Below are positions 1 through 7,289 of a stretch of 18,948 nt of DNA, piece after piece (within the stretch, counting starts at the first letter, position 1; each line of letters opens with the position of its first letter). The notes beneath the pieces were generated by a model. That model ran no database searches. It had not been told where the DNA came from and was given only the letters and a program-made list of their open reading frames with translations. The DNA comes from Candidatus Parcubacteria bacterium (GTDB lineage Bacteria > Patescibacteriota > Minisyncoccia > Phycocordibacterales > Phycocordibacteraceae): the NCBI GenBank assembly GCA_027310925.1, contig DAICZX010000034.1, positions 1 through 18,948 of the forward strand, written 5' to 3'. The position numbers and the translations under genes were made by a program.

Positions 1-652
1 ATATTCGCGCTGCCTTCAATACCTCTCCGGTCTCTTTTTTTTCTCGTATCTCTTCACTACCATCTTTCTTATTAGGAATTGGAAACTCAACCTCGATATG
101 ACGTCTCGGTAGGAGTTCTTTAGGAGGTTGCCCATGTAGGACATGAATTGGGATGTTTACCTCCTCCTCTACCCCTTTTATTACCTCTGATCCATCGTTG
201 ATTCCTTCTTTTTCTTCATCCTCTTCGTGTATATCTGGAGAACCCGTTTCTCTGTCTGTGGCGCCATCAAACCAAGCACGCCAGGAATCCTGAAGGTTTC
301 TTGAAACCTCATCCTGAGCCTGCATGTCAGCTGGTGCATATTCATTCGTTTTGTGTGGGGGGAACGCTTCGACTTGAGACGATTCGTAGCGTGGTGACTC
401 CCATGTTGCCTGGAGAGCTGAGGCTGGACTTATCGTTTGAGAAGAATCTTCAGTCTCAATTCTTTGTTCGCCAAAACGATGATCGTGAATCGCTGTTTCG
501 AGAACATACCAGCTTCGTCCAATAAGTCGCGCTGGAACTCGCCCTTCACGACAAAGTTGTCCGATATAATCTTTCGCGTAGCCCGTTATTTCTGCAGCTC
601 GTTTCGACGATATATATTTTCTATCCTCTATGAGGATTTCATTCATGTCCAT
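1..652 (-). CDS. HTH (MerR/excisionase-type) DNA-binding protein, partial
   Basis: This gene is open at the left edge, so only its first 217 codons are visible. The start is ATG at 652, with an in-frame ATG at 646 as alternative. Residues about 12-52 (KYISSKRAAEITGYAKDYIG, then QLCREGRVPARLIGRSWYV) look like a winged-helix/excisionase-type HTH: an 'SSKRAAEITG' helix-turn-helix followed by a 'V.ARLIGRSWYV' wing. After about residue 60 the protein becomes acidic, polar and low in hydrophobics, probably disordered, with an E/D-rich patch near residues 145-175. I associate this N-terminal arrangement with CPR genomes; its targets are unknown. It lies 53 bp downstream of gatB on the same strand, with no terminator between them. 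AT-rich TATA-like sequence sits directly before the start, so it may have its own promoter. The HTH assignment is fairly sure; the biological role is unknown. Confidence 0.8.
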   Translation of the reverse strand, partial: MDMNEILIEDRKYISSKRAAEITGYAKDYIGQLCREGRVPARLIGRSWYVLETAIHDHRFGEQRIETEDSSQTISPASALQATWESPRYESSQVEAFPPHKTNEYAPADMQAQDEVSRNLQDSWRAWFDGATDRETGSPDIHEEDEEKEGINDGSEVIKGVEEEVNIPIHVLHGQPPKELLPRRHIEVEFPIPNKKDGSEEIREKKETGEVLKAARI

Positions 653-705
653 AGTATATACATATCTCGGCTGGCATGAAAGTGTTATGCACAGAGGGTC
701 TCGAG

Positions 706-2133
706 TTATTTTTTATGATTTATTTCCTTTACGATCAGCTCCTTCAAAATAGCTGGATTACCCGCACCTTTTGTAGCTTTTATACTCTTCCCTAACAAAT
801 ACTGTAGTGCCGCCTCTTTCCCCGTACGATACTCATTAACGGCCTTTGTTTCTTCTGCAAGTACACTTTCAACTACCCTCCGGAGGGTTTCAGTATCACG
901 CATCTGTGTAAGGCCGCGCTCTTTCGCTATAATCTCTGGATCACCTCCGTGCTCAACAAGAATTCGTAATGTATCTTTAGCCCCACGTGAGGAAAGGTCA
1001 TTGGTGCTGATAAGCTGAATAAGTCTTGCAAAAGCCACTGGATCGAGCGCTGTATACTCCTCATTTCCTCGTTTTGCGTATATACCCGCGAGGTCCGAAA
1101 CAATATAGTTCGTAGCGAGCGAAACAAGCTTGACATTACCTCCAAGGGCAGCGGCAACCGCGTCAAAAAACACAGCGCGTTCCGGAACCGCACAGAGATA
1201 CACCGCATCACTCTCTTGGAGAGAGTAGGTGTGTGCGTAACGCGCACGACGTTCCCATGGAAGTTCCGGTAATGATGCCTGTATTGTCTCTGGGGAAAAT
1301 TCTCTCCTCTCAGAGAGGAAAACTTTTGGAAGATCTGGCTCCGGAAAGTAACGGTAATCTGCGCTCCCTTCCTTAAAGCGTTGGTGGAATGTGGTTTGTT
1401 TCACCTCATCCCATCCGCGCGTCTCTTGTGCTACTTCCCCACCTTCCTCAATAAGCACAATTTGTCGCTCTATTTCGAATGCGATAGCACGTTCAACAGA
1501 ACGAAACGAGTTTAAATTTTTCACTTCAACTTTTGTGCCAAAAAAACCCTCCTTATTTGATACAGAAATGTTCGCTTCTATGCGCATCTCACCCTTCTCA
1601 AGATTCGCTTCACTTGCGCCAAGTGTGCGAAGAAGAAGCTGTAATTCGCGCGCAAAATGTCCAGCCGTTTCTGCGTCTCGTATCACTGGTTCAGTAACAA
1701 GCTCCATGAGAGGAATACCCGCTCGGTTGAAGTCAACAAGACTCTTCCCGGTCGTATGTATCGAACGCGCAGTGTCCTCTTCAAGATGAACACGCGTGAT
1801 CGCAACTCCTGAGAGTTCCCCACCCGTAACAAGTGGATGCATATACTGGCTAATTTGATAGCCCTTTGGAATATCTGGATAGAAATAACTCTTGCGATCA
1901 AATTCACTGAAATTTGCGAGTGTGGCTTTAATTGCACTCCCAATCCTGAGAATATGCCGCACCGCATCATGATTGATAACCGGTAGTGTGCCCGGATGTG
2001 CCATACAGACTGGACACGTATTTACATTTGGTCGTGTTTCATCAGGATCATTTGCCGATGTGCAAAACATCTTAGTTCGTGTCTTGAGTTCTGCGTGAAT
2101 TTCAAGACCGATAGTGGGAAGATACATATCCAT
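706..2133 (-). CDS. gatB: Asp-tRNA(Asn)/Glu-tRNA(Gln) amidotransferase subunit B
   Basis: Subunit B of the GatCAB amidotransferase, which converts mischarged Glu-tRNA(Gln) or Asp-tRNA(Asn) to the correct aminoacyl-tRNA in the cytoplasm. The N terminus (YLPTIGLEIHAELKTRTKMF), the Cys-containing metal-site segment (FCTSANDPDE ... NTCPVCMAHPGTLP) and the DFNRAGIPLMELVTEP signature are all present. The C terminus has the YqeY-like tail ending GNPAILKELIVKEI. Length is about 475 residues, normal for the family. The start was set at ATG 2133, or ATG 2127, because conserved sequence begins there. Upstream in-frame ATG 2187 and GTG 2193 would add 18-20 unconserved residues, although an AAGGG element precedes ATG 2187, so that start is not excluded. 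It follows obg on the same strand and is probably cotranscribed with it. gatA and gatC are not in the window. Confidence 0.95.
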   Translation of the reverse strand: MDMYLPTIGLEIHAELKTRTKMFCTSANDPDETRPNVNTCPVCMAHPGTLPVINHDAVRHILRIGSAIKATLANFSEFDRKSYFYPDIPKGYQISQYMHPLVTGGELSGVAITRVHLEEDTARSIHTTGKSLVDFNRAGIPLMELVTEPVIRDAETAGHFARELQLLLRTLGASEANLEKGEMRIEANISVSNKEGFFGTKVEVKNLNSFRSVERAIAFEIERQIVLIEEGGEVAQETRGWDEVKQTTFHQRFKEGSADYRYFPEPDLPKVFLSERREFSPETIQASLPELPWERRARYAHTYSLQESDAVYLCAVPERAVFFDAVAAALGGNVKLVSLATNYIVSDLAGIYAKRGNEEYTALDPVAFARLIQLISTNDLSSRGAKDTLRILVEHGGDPEIIAKERGLTQMRDTETLRRVVESVLAEETKAVNEYRTGKEAALQYLLGKSIKATKGAGNPAILKELIVKEINHKK

Positions 2134-2208
2134 AGAGTAAACAGAAAATAGAAAACAGTCCACACCTCCCTGACTCTGGCTCTCCATTTGCACCCTTCAC
2201 ATCCGTAT

Positions 2209-3183
2209 CTACGGTTTTCTAAGAATTTTTGAAAGATGGTTCGAAAATTCCTTAAGGGCCACTTGATCTTCAGTTGATACCGAAAGCACCTCTTTATCCG
2301 TCTCTCGAGAAAGTAACTGAATCTTCGTTTCGCGTTCTTGTGAAGAAACAAGATCCGTTTTTGACAGAACGATTATCTCTCGTTTTTTAGAAATCTCATG
2401 CCCGAATAACTCTATTTCTTTACGCACCTCCTTGTATGCAGCAATAGGATCATCTTGGTCAGCCGAGACGAGATGCATTAAAATACCTGTTCTTTCGATA
2501 TGCTTAAGAAATTTAATTCCAAGACCTCGTCCAGACGAGGCCCCTTCAATAAGGCCCGGTATGTCCGCAATGATATGTCCATAAAAATCACCGAGATTCG
2601 GTCCAAGCGTCGTAAACGGATATGCGCCTGTTTTCGACTTTGCCCTAGTGATCGCATTAAGAAGTGAGGACTTCCCGGCATTTGGAAGTCCAATAAGTCC
2701 AGCGTCAGCGATAATCTTAAGGATGAGCTCTATATCCCCGCCTCTACCCTCTTTCCCGACTGTCTGCTGAAATGGGTTCTGATTCGTCGAGCTTTTGAAA
2801 CGGGCATTACCGAGACCACCATTCCCACCCCGGAAGAGGACTATGCGTTCGCCCTCCTTTGTAATTTCGTATTCTTTGTCCGTTTCTAAAACATGCGCAA
2901 GTGTGCCGATGGGGACTTTAAGCAGGATATCTTCCCCATTTGCGCCATGTTTTAATTCTCCCTTCCCTGCTTCACCATTTTCCGCATGAAATTTTTTCTT
3001 GTGGCGATAATAGGCAAGGGCTGATAAATCGCGCACACCGATGAGAACAACATCGCCGCCTCTTCCGCCGTCACCGCCTGAAGGGCCGCCACGTGCAGAT
3101 TCTTTGGTACGCAACCATCGGATAACACCGTCACCGCCTTTCCCTGACCTTGCGTATATCTTTGCCTCGTCAACAAATGCCAT
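2209..3183 (-). CDS. obg: GTPase Obg (ribosome assembly), no OCT domain
   Basis: Obg/CgtA-family GTPase, involved in large ribosomal subunit maturation. The 324-residue protein has the glycine-rich Obg fold at residues 1-155 (RSGKGGDGVI, GGPSGGDGGRGGDV, FRGGNGGLGNARF). The GTPase domain follows, with the P-loop GLPNAGKSS at 165-173, the switch segment PFTTLGPNLG at about 189-198, DIPG at 207-210 and a G4 motif SKTD in place of the usual NKxD-type sequence. It ends right after the G domain, so the C-terminal OCT domain of longer homologues is absent; that domain is variable in the family. The ATG lies 2 nt after the secA stop codon, indicating translational coupling. No clear Shine-Dalgarno is visible. 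Confidence 0.96.
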   Translation of the reverse strand: MAFVDEAKIYARSGKGGDGVIRWLRTKESARGGPSGGDGGRGGDVVLIGVRDLSALAYYRHKKKFHAENGEAGKGELKHGANGEDILLKVPIGTLAHVLETDKEYEITKEGERIVLFRGGNGGLGNARFKSSTNQNPFQQTVGKEGRGGDIELILKIIADAGLIGLPNAGKSSLLNAITRAKSKTGAYPFTTLGPNLGDFYGHIIADIPGLIEGASSGRGLGIKFLKHIERTGILMHLVSADQDDPIAAYKEVRKEIELFGHEISKKREIIVLSKTDLVSSQERETKIQLLSRETDKEVLSVSTEDQVALKEFSNHLSKILRKP

Positions 3184-3185
3184 AT

Positions 3186-5711
3186 CTAGCTTTCAGTTAC
3201 AATCTCCCAGCCCTCTGCGAGAAATGATTCGGCTTTTTTGAACTTAAGCGTCTGAGTTGTATCACCTTTCTTGAGAGTAACAAAATCGTTACGGCCATAT
3301 TCATGCGCCTTGACTAAAGGTGCTGGGTTGGCACTACCTCCCTCTTCCCCCGTGACAATGAGTGCGGCTCGCACCTTCGCCTCTTCGGCACGGATGCGAG
3401 TGTCATCGGTGGGTTGAATACGCGGTATCGACTCCATGACCATTGTCCTGATGCCCTCTTCGAGCTGACGAAACCGCGCAAGACCCTCACGCCGATATTC
3501 TATAAGTGGGTCTCTTTGTCCGTATGCTCTGAGCGATACCGATCGACGCAGATAGTCCATGGTCTCAAGATGTTCGAGCCAGAATGTGTCAATAACCTGC
3601 AACAGGAGCCGGCGTAGATTTGGGGCAAATGCATCACCGAGCTCGGCTTTCTTCGCATCTAGCGTAATCTGAGTTGCTTCACCGTCCTGGACAAACGCAC
3701 GGATAAGTCTTTCTACTTCTTCATCACTTCCTAAGAGGGCTGCACGACGACGTGCGTAAATCGCAAGACGTTGCGTATTCATCACATCGTCATACGCGAG
3801 AATCTGTTTACGTGAGTCAAAGTTGAATCCCTCTATGCGTTTCTGGGCAGTTTCAAGGGATCGGGTAATCATCGCACTCTCGATTGGCTCGTCTTCTGGA
3901 ATACCAAAACGACCCATCACCTTCTTTAAAGTTTCAGCAGCAAAAACACGCATGAGTTTGTCCTCGAGGGAAACATAAAAACGTGTCTCCCCCGGATCGC
4001 CTTGACGACCCGATCGGCCACGCAGTTGGTTGTCGATACGACGCGCGTCATGTCGCTCGGTGCCGACCACAGCAAGACCGCCCTTTGCGATAATCACGGC
4101 ACGCGTCTCGCTCGTCGCAAGTGCACCACCGAGTTTTATGTCCACACCACGGCCGGCGAGATTCGTTGCAACGGTCACCCGTCCCTCTTTTCCCGCCTCA
4201 GCAATGATTTCACCTTCGCGCTCATGGTTTTTTGCATTCAGGACTTCGTGCGGTACACCCTCATCCGTGAGATAGGTACTGACCGTTTCATTGTCTTCGA
4301 TGGAAACCGTTCCGACAAGTACCGGCTGTCCTTTTAAGTGACGCTCCTTTATCGCCCGTGCGACGGCACGATACTTTCCCGAACGGGTTTGGAATATGAG
4401 ATCATCATAGTCCTTACGCATGACCGGCTTGTTAGTTGGCACCGCCACAACCTCAAGCTTGTAGACCGTGTAAAACTCTTCCTCGGAGGACAGTGCCGTG
4501 CCAGTCATGCCAGCAAGAAGCCCATACATACGAAAGAGGTTCTGAAACGTCACTGTTGCATACGTACGTGTTTCCTCCTGAACCCGTACACCTTCCTTGG
4601 CCTCAATCGCCTGGTGCAAGCCTTCCGACCAGCGACGACCCGGTTGAAGCCTCCCCGTAAATTCATCCACAATGACGATCTCATCGTTACGAACGATATA
4701 TTCCTTGTCCTTATGGAAAAGAGCCTTTGCGCGAACAGCTGTCTCAAGGTGGTGTGCATATTTCATACCGCCTTCGGCATAAAGATTTTCAAGACCAAGC
4801 GCGGTCTCTGCAGTATGCATACCCGCCTCGGTTATCTGAATCGCCTTCTGCTTTTCGTCAATCGTATAATCAGCACCTTCTTGCATATCGCGAACGATGA
4901 TTGCAAAACGCTCATAAAGCATTTTCGAGTCACCCGCAGGACCCGATATGATGAGTGGGGTACGCGCTTCATCAATCAAAATAGAATCCACCTCATCAAT
5001 GATTGCATAGTGGTAACCACGCTGCACGATTTGTCCTGCAACGTACGCGGTGTTATCGCGCAAATAATCGAAACCGAGTTCATTATTGGTTACGTATGTG
5101 ATATCTGCCGCATAGGCTTCACGCTTATCCACGGGATGAAGATAGTCATAAAACACCTTGAAAGAGCCTTCCGAGTCACGCTCGTTGTCTAGTTCTTTTG
5201 CCGTGTGTGATGGATCATAGCGATATGCGCCCGTACTCGTTACAACCCCGACAGTAAGACCGAGATAGTGATACACCTGTCCCATCCAAGCACCATCACG
5301 ACGAGCGAGATAGTCGTTGACCGTAACGATCTGTACACCCTTACCTGAAAGGGCGTGGAAAGTGGCGGGAAGTGTCGCGACGAGTGTCTTACCTTCACCC
5401 GTACGCATCTCGGCAATCTTTCCTTCCGCAAGTGCGAGACCTCCGATTATCTGCATATCAAAATGAGGCTGGCGCAACGTGCGACGAGCCGCTTCACGCA
5501 CGAGCGAAAACACGAGAGGAAGATCCGAAACATCCGTCGCACCCATTGCCCGCGCCCGCGCTTGCACCTCAACCAATTTTGCACGTATCAAATCGTCAGG
5601 GAGTTTTAAAAGCTCCTCGGAATGCTTGTTTACTGCGGCCACATGTGGCGCCGCAGCCTTGAGAAAGGCTGCGGATTGATTTTTTGAAAAAAAGCTGGAA
5701 AGCCCGAGCAT
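3186..5711 (-). CDS. secA: Preprotein translocase ATPase SecA
   Basis: Motor ATPase of the Sec pathway, driving secretory preproteins through SecYEG. Numbered from ATG 5717 (843 codons), the Walker A segment MRTGEGKT is at 104-111 and the Walker B DEVD at 241-244, within IIDEVDSILIDEARTPLIIS. The second helicase domain carries NLAGRGVDIKLGG and QLRGRSGRQGDPGETRFYVS. An insert between about 165 and 205 (YRYDPSHTAKE ... DYLHPVDKREAY) is longer than in E. coli SecA. The usual C-terminal zinc-binding tail is absent. Instead the last ~35 residues form a small module (NDFVTLKKGD ... FLAEGWEIVTES). Two ATGs are possible, 5717 and 5711. I prefer 5711 because a TATAGT box ends 9 nt before it but only 3 nt before 5717. 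First gene of the secA-obg-gatB operon. Confidence 0.96.
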   Translation of the reverse strand: MLGLSSFFSKNQSAAFLKAAAPHVAAVNKHSEELLKLPDDLIRAKLVEVQARARAMGATDVSDLPLVFSLVREAARRTLRQPHFDMQIIGGLALAEGKIAEMRTGEGKTLVATLPATFHALSGKGVQIVTVNDYLARRDGAWMGQVYHYLGLTVGVVTSTGAYRYDPSHTAKELDNERDSEGSFKVFYDYLHPVDKREAYAADITYVTNNELGFDYLRDNTAYVAGQIVQRGYHYAIIDEVDSILIDEARTPLIISGPAGDSKMLYERFAIIVRDMQEGADYTIDEKQKAIQITEAGMHTAETALGLENLYAEGGMKYAHHLETAVRAKALFHKDKEYIVRNDEIVIVDEFTGRLQPGRRWSEGLHQAIEAKEGVRVQEETRTYATVTFQNLFRMYGLLAGMTGTALSSEEEFYTVYKLEVVAVPTNKPVMRKDYDDLIFQTRSGKYRAVARAIKERHLKGQPVLVGTVSIEDNETVSTYLTDEGVPHEVLNAKNHEREGEIIAEAGKEGRVTVATNLAGRGVDIKLGGALATSETRAVIIAKGGLAVVGTERHDARRIDNQLRGRSGRQGDPGETRFYVSLEDKLMRVFAAETLKKVMGRFGIPEDEPIESAMITRSLETAQKRIEGFNFDSRKQILAYDDVMNTQRLAIYARRRAALLGSDEEVERLIRAFVQDGEATQITLDAKKAELGDAFAPNLRRLLLQVIDTFWLEHLETMDYLRRSVSLRAYGQRDPLIEYRREGLARFRQLEEGIRTMVMESIPRIQPTDDTRIRAEEAKVRAALIVTGEEGGSANPAPLVKAHEYGRNDFVTLKKGDTTQTLKFKKAESFLAEGWEIVTES

Positions 5712-5720
5712 TGTCATGCA

Positions 5721-5729
5721 ACTATACCA
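5721..5729 (-). promoter_or_regulatory. Extended -10 promoter of the secA-obg-gatB operon
   Basis: On the minus strand the sequence reads TGG-TATAGT-T, an extended -10 element (TGn plus TATAGT at 5726-5721). It ends 9 nt before ATG 5711 and 3 nt before ATG 5717. A start point 6-7 nt downstream of the box would give an mRNA with almost no leader. The same ten bases, TGGTATAGTT, occur before the gene starting at 9496. No good -35 box is visible at the usual spacing. Confidence 0.5.
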
Positions 5730-5835
5730 CTTTGTCTTCTAACGGCCTAAAAAGAAGGTTTGGATCCTTTTCTTCACTATGTACCGCAAGGTCACGCCAC
5801 GGTACCGTCCTCGGGATCAAAATAGCCGACCGCAC
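5722..5835 (-). other. Short ORF or decayed gene fragment in the secA upstream region
   Basis: The 5718-5921 stretch has no recognisable gene. It does contain a 37-codon frame from GTG 5835 to TAG 5722-5724, with coding-like composition (VPWRDLAVHSEEKDPNLLF, then RPLEDKVV). A second overlapping frame at 5792-5875 reads VVILWDLTGAVGYFDPEDG before its stop. Joining the two frames near 5800 would need a single-base shift, which would suggest a decayed 3' gene end. Neither frame has a convincing start or ribosome binding site, and the TAG overlaps the proposed secA -10 box. I recognise no family. Confidence 0.2.
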
Positions 5836-5921
5836 CAGTTAGATCCCATAAAATTACTACGGAATAGCGCTTAGTTCAGTCTCACATTTCTTTACTTTGA
5901 ACCAAAGTCTTACCCGATCTT

Positions 5922-5963
5922 AAAAACACACACCCACCGACATGGGGGTGTGTGTTTAAAAAA
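5922..5963 (-). terminator. Rho-independent terminator after the Lys/Arg-repeat gene
   Basis: A 12-bp perfect stem (AAACACACACCC at 5924-5935 with GGGTGTGTGTTT at 5946-5957) encloses a 10-nt loop. T-runs follow on both strands, so it could work in both directions. On the minus strand it begins about 11 nt after the stop codon of the small basic protein gene, which is its likely client. Confidence 0.85.
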
Positions 5964-5973
5964 CGGAACTGGG

Positions 5974-6090
5974 TTAGCGACGACGCTTTGCAACTTTGCG
6001 TTTCGTAGTCTTACGCTTCGTTGCTTTTCGCTTTGTGGTCTTGCGTTTCGCGGTGGTCTTTTTTACAGCAGCCTTACGCTTTTTTGCCAT
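5974..6090 (-). CDS. 38-residue Lys/Arg-repeat histone H1-like mini-protein
   Basis: A very short gene from ATG 6090 to TAA 5974-5976. The product starts MAKKRKAAVKKTTAKRK and consists mostly of a five-residue repeat with KRK at residues 15, 20, 25 and 30 and a variant KRRR at 35. 22 of 38 residues are Lys or Arg, and there are no acidic, aromatic or cysteine residues. This composition resembles the C-terminal tails of histone H1-like bacterial proteins (Hc1/Hc2, AlgP type), so it probably binds DNA or RNA without a fold of its own. Support for a real gene: a TATAAT box 11 nt before the ATG, a perfect inverted repeat further upstream and a strong terminator just after the stop. It is not ribosomal protein L34, whose sequence differs. 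DNA or RNA as the target is inference. Confidence 0.75.
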   Translation of the reverse strand: MAKKRKAAVKKTTAKRKTTKRKATKRKTTKRKVAKRRR

Positions 6091-6101
6091 GGTGGTTGCA
6101 A

Positions 6102-6107
6102 ATTATA
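6102..6107 (-). promoter_or_regulatory. -10 box of the Lys/Arg-repeat gene
   Basis: A perfect TATAAT on the minus strand, ending 11 nt before ATG 6090. A start site 6-7 nt downstream leaves a leader of about 5 nt, with no room for a Shine-Dalgarno sequence (the bases before the ATG are GCAACCACC). No recognisable -35 box; the inverted repeat at 6127-6158 occupies the region upstream. Confidence 0.55.
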
Positions 6108-6126
6108 AATGGTTGATATGTCGACC

Positions 6127-6158
6127 CGTTTGTGCGTGAAAAATTTTATGCACAAACG
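6127..6158. promoter_or_regulatory. Perfect 9-bp inverted repeat, candidate operator or activator site
   Basis: CGTTTGTGC (6127-6135) and GCACAAACG (6150-6158) are perfect inverted arms around a 14-bp spacer containing AAAAATTTT. No T-run follows on either strand, so it does not look like a terminator. Its centre lies about 35-40 bp upstream of the TATAAT box at 6102-6107, which suits a dimeric regulator of the small basic gene. The right arm overlaps a TTATGCACA 9-mer (6146-6154) matching the relaxed DnaA-box consensus. Confidence 0.45.
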
Positions 6159-6214
6159 TTTCTACGTTTCATTATCGCGCGTAAATAATTTTTATGTGAA
6201 AAAAAATTCTAAAG

Positions 6215-6223
6215 TGTGGATAA
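6215..6223 (-). promoter_or_regulatory. DnaA-box-like 9-mer
   Basis: The minus strand reads TTATCCACA, the classical perfect DnaA box. It sits in an AT-rich gap between murB and the small basic gene, 61 bp from a second relaxed match (TTATGCACA, 6146-6154, plus strand). A weak AAAGT/ACTTT hairpin followed by eight T residues on the minus strand overlaps it and could be a poor terminator for murB. One or two boxes do not make an origin. Confidence 0.35.
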
Positions 6224-6257
6224 CTTTCAAAAACTGACGCTCAATTTCTCGCGTGTA

Positions 6258-7289
6258 CTATTCATGTAAACCAAATGTTTCAACCTCACGCTCAATACAA
6301 ATACCCGTTGCGACGAAAACTCGTCGTGCAACCTCGGTAGCAAGTGCATCAACCTCAGCAGCACGGGCGCCAGCGCTTGCAACGATAACAAGAGGTTGTT
6401 TTTCGTACAATCGTGCCCGACCAAGCGAAAATCCTCTGAGTGAAAGCACGTGATCAAGAAGCCATGCGAGTGATATTTTTACCGTATCCTCGTTCTGAGA
6501 AAACGCCGGCATATCTGGAAAATGTTTCGCAAGCTCATCAAACCTTGCTCGTGGTAGGACAGGGTTCTTGAAAAACGAACCCGCTGTTCCTTCTCCAACA
6601 CCTCGCGGGAACTTTCGGGCACGGATGGAACGTACCGCACGCACGACCTCAATCGGCAGAGTAAGTGGTATGCCCTCCGCGCGTGCACTCTCAAGATCGG
6701 CATAGGCAATGTTGGGTATCGCCTGCTTTGCAAGACGCAACGCAACATGCGTGATAATAAGGGTGCGGTTTTTTTTGAAGATGCTTGTCCGATACGCAAA
6801 CGATGCGTCAACTCGATTAATTCTCCTCTCTATACCGGTTGTGCTATCGATACTGTCTGCATATTCAAAGGTATCAGCGAATTCCGCACCATATGCACCT
6901 ATGTTCTGTACCGCGGCACCTCCCATTGAGCCTGGGATGCCGGCAAGATTCTCGATACCGAAAATACCACGCGCCGCTGCCTCATCAACAACCTTTTCCC
7001 AGGGAACTCCCGTTCCGGTGATGAGCAATATGCTGTCACCATCATCTTTGATTTGTACGTCTTGAAGAGACATTTTCAACACAACGCCTTTGATACCGGT
7101 GTCCGGTACGAGTATGTTGCTCCCTTCCCCTAGGGGGAAAAGCGGTAGCGTATGATGCTGCGCAAACGCTACTGCATCCTCAACATCCTTATCTGTCCGC
7201 GCTTCCATGAAGAAACGCGCCGCGCCGCCCACACCGAGCGTTGTAAGTGATGCGATTGGAATATTTTCTGAAACCTGACCAACTCTCAT
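6258..7289 (-). CDS. murB: UDP-N-acetylenolpyruvoylglucosamine reductase
   Basis: Cytoplasmic FAD enzyme that reduces UDP-GlcNAc-enolpyruvate to UDP-MurNAc, the second committed step of peptidoglycan precursor synthesis. The 343-residue protein has the FAD-binding motifs GEGSNILV at 54-61 and AGIPGSMGGAAVQNIGAYG at 116-134. AYR follows at 166-168, and the catalytic Ser segment GSFFKNP is at 237-243. The C-terminal EREVETFG holds the probable catalytic Glu, near 335. It ends normally. Its ATG overlaps the stop of the upstream ligase/TPR gene by 4 nt (ATGA), which fixes the start and indicates translational coupling. Confidence 0.96.
   Translation of the reverse strand: MRVGQVSENIPIASLTTLGVGGAARFFMEARTDKDVEDAVAFAQHHTLPLFPLGEGSNILVPDTGIKGVVLKMSLQDVQIKDDGDSILLITGTGVPWEKVVDEAAARGIFGIENLAGIPGSMGGAAVQNIGAYGAEFADTFEYADSIDSTTGIERRINRVDASFAYRTSIFKKNRTLIITHVALRLAKQAIPNIAYADLESARAEGIPLTLPIEVVRAVRSIRARKFPRGVGEGTAGSFFKNPVLPRARFDELAKHFPDMPAFSQNEDTVKISLAWLLDHVLSLRGFSLGRARLYEKQPLVIVASAGARAAEVDALATEVARRVFVATGICIEREVETFGLHE

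Noticed and set aside
437..679. Short plus-strand ORFs at 301-525 and 437-679
   Set aside because: Antisense to the HTH protein gene, whose minus frame is open to the window edge with a recognisable DNA-binding domain.
4338..5192. 284-codon plus-strand ORF
   Set aside because: Entirely antisense to secA, whose frame has all family motifs; the antisense product has no recognisable domain or promoter.
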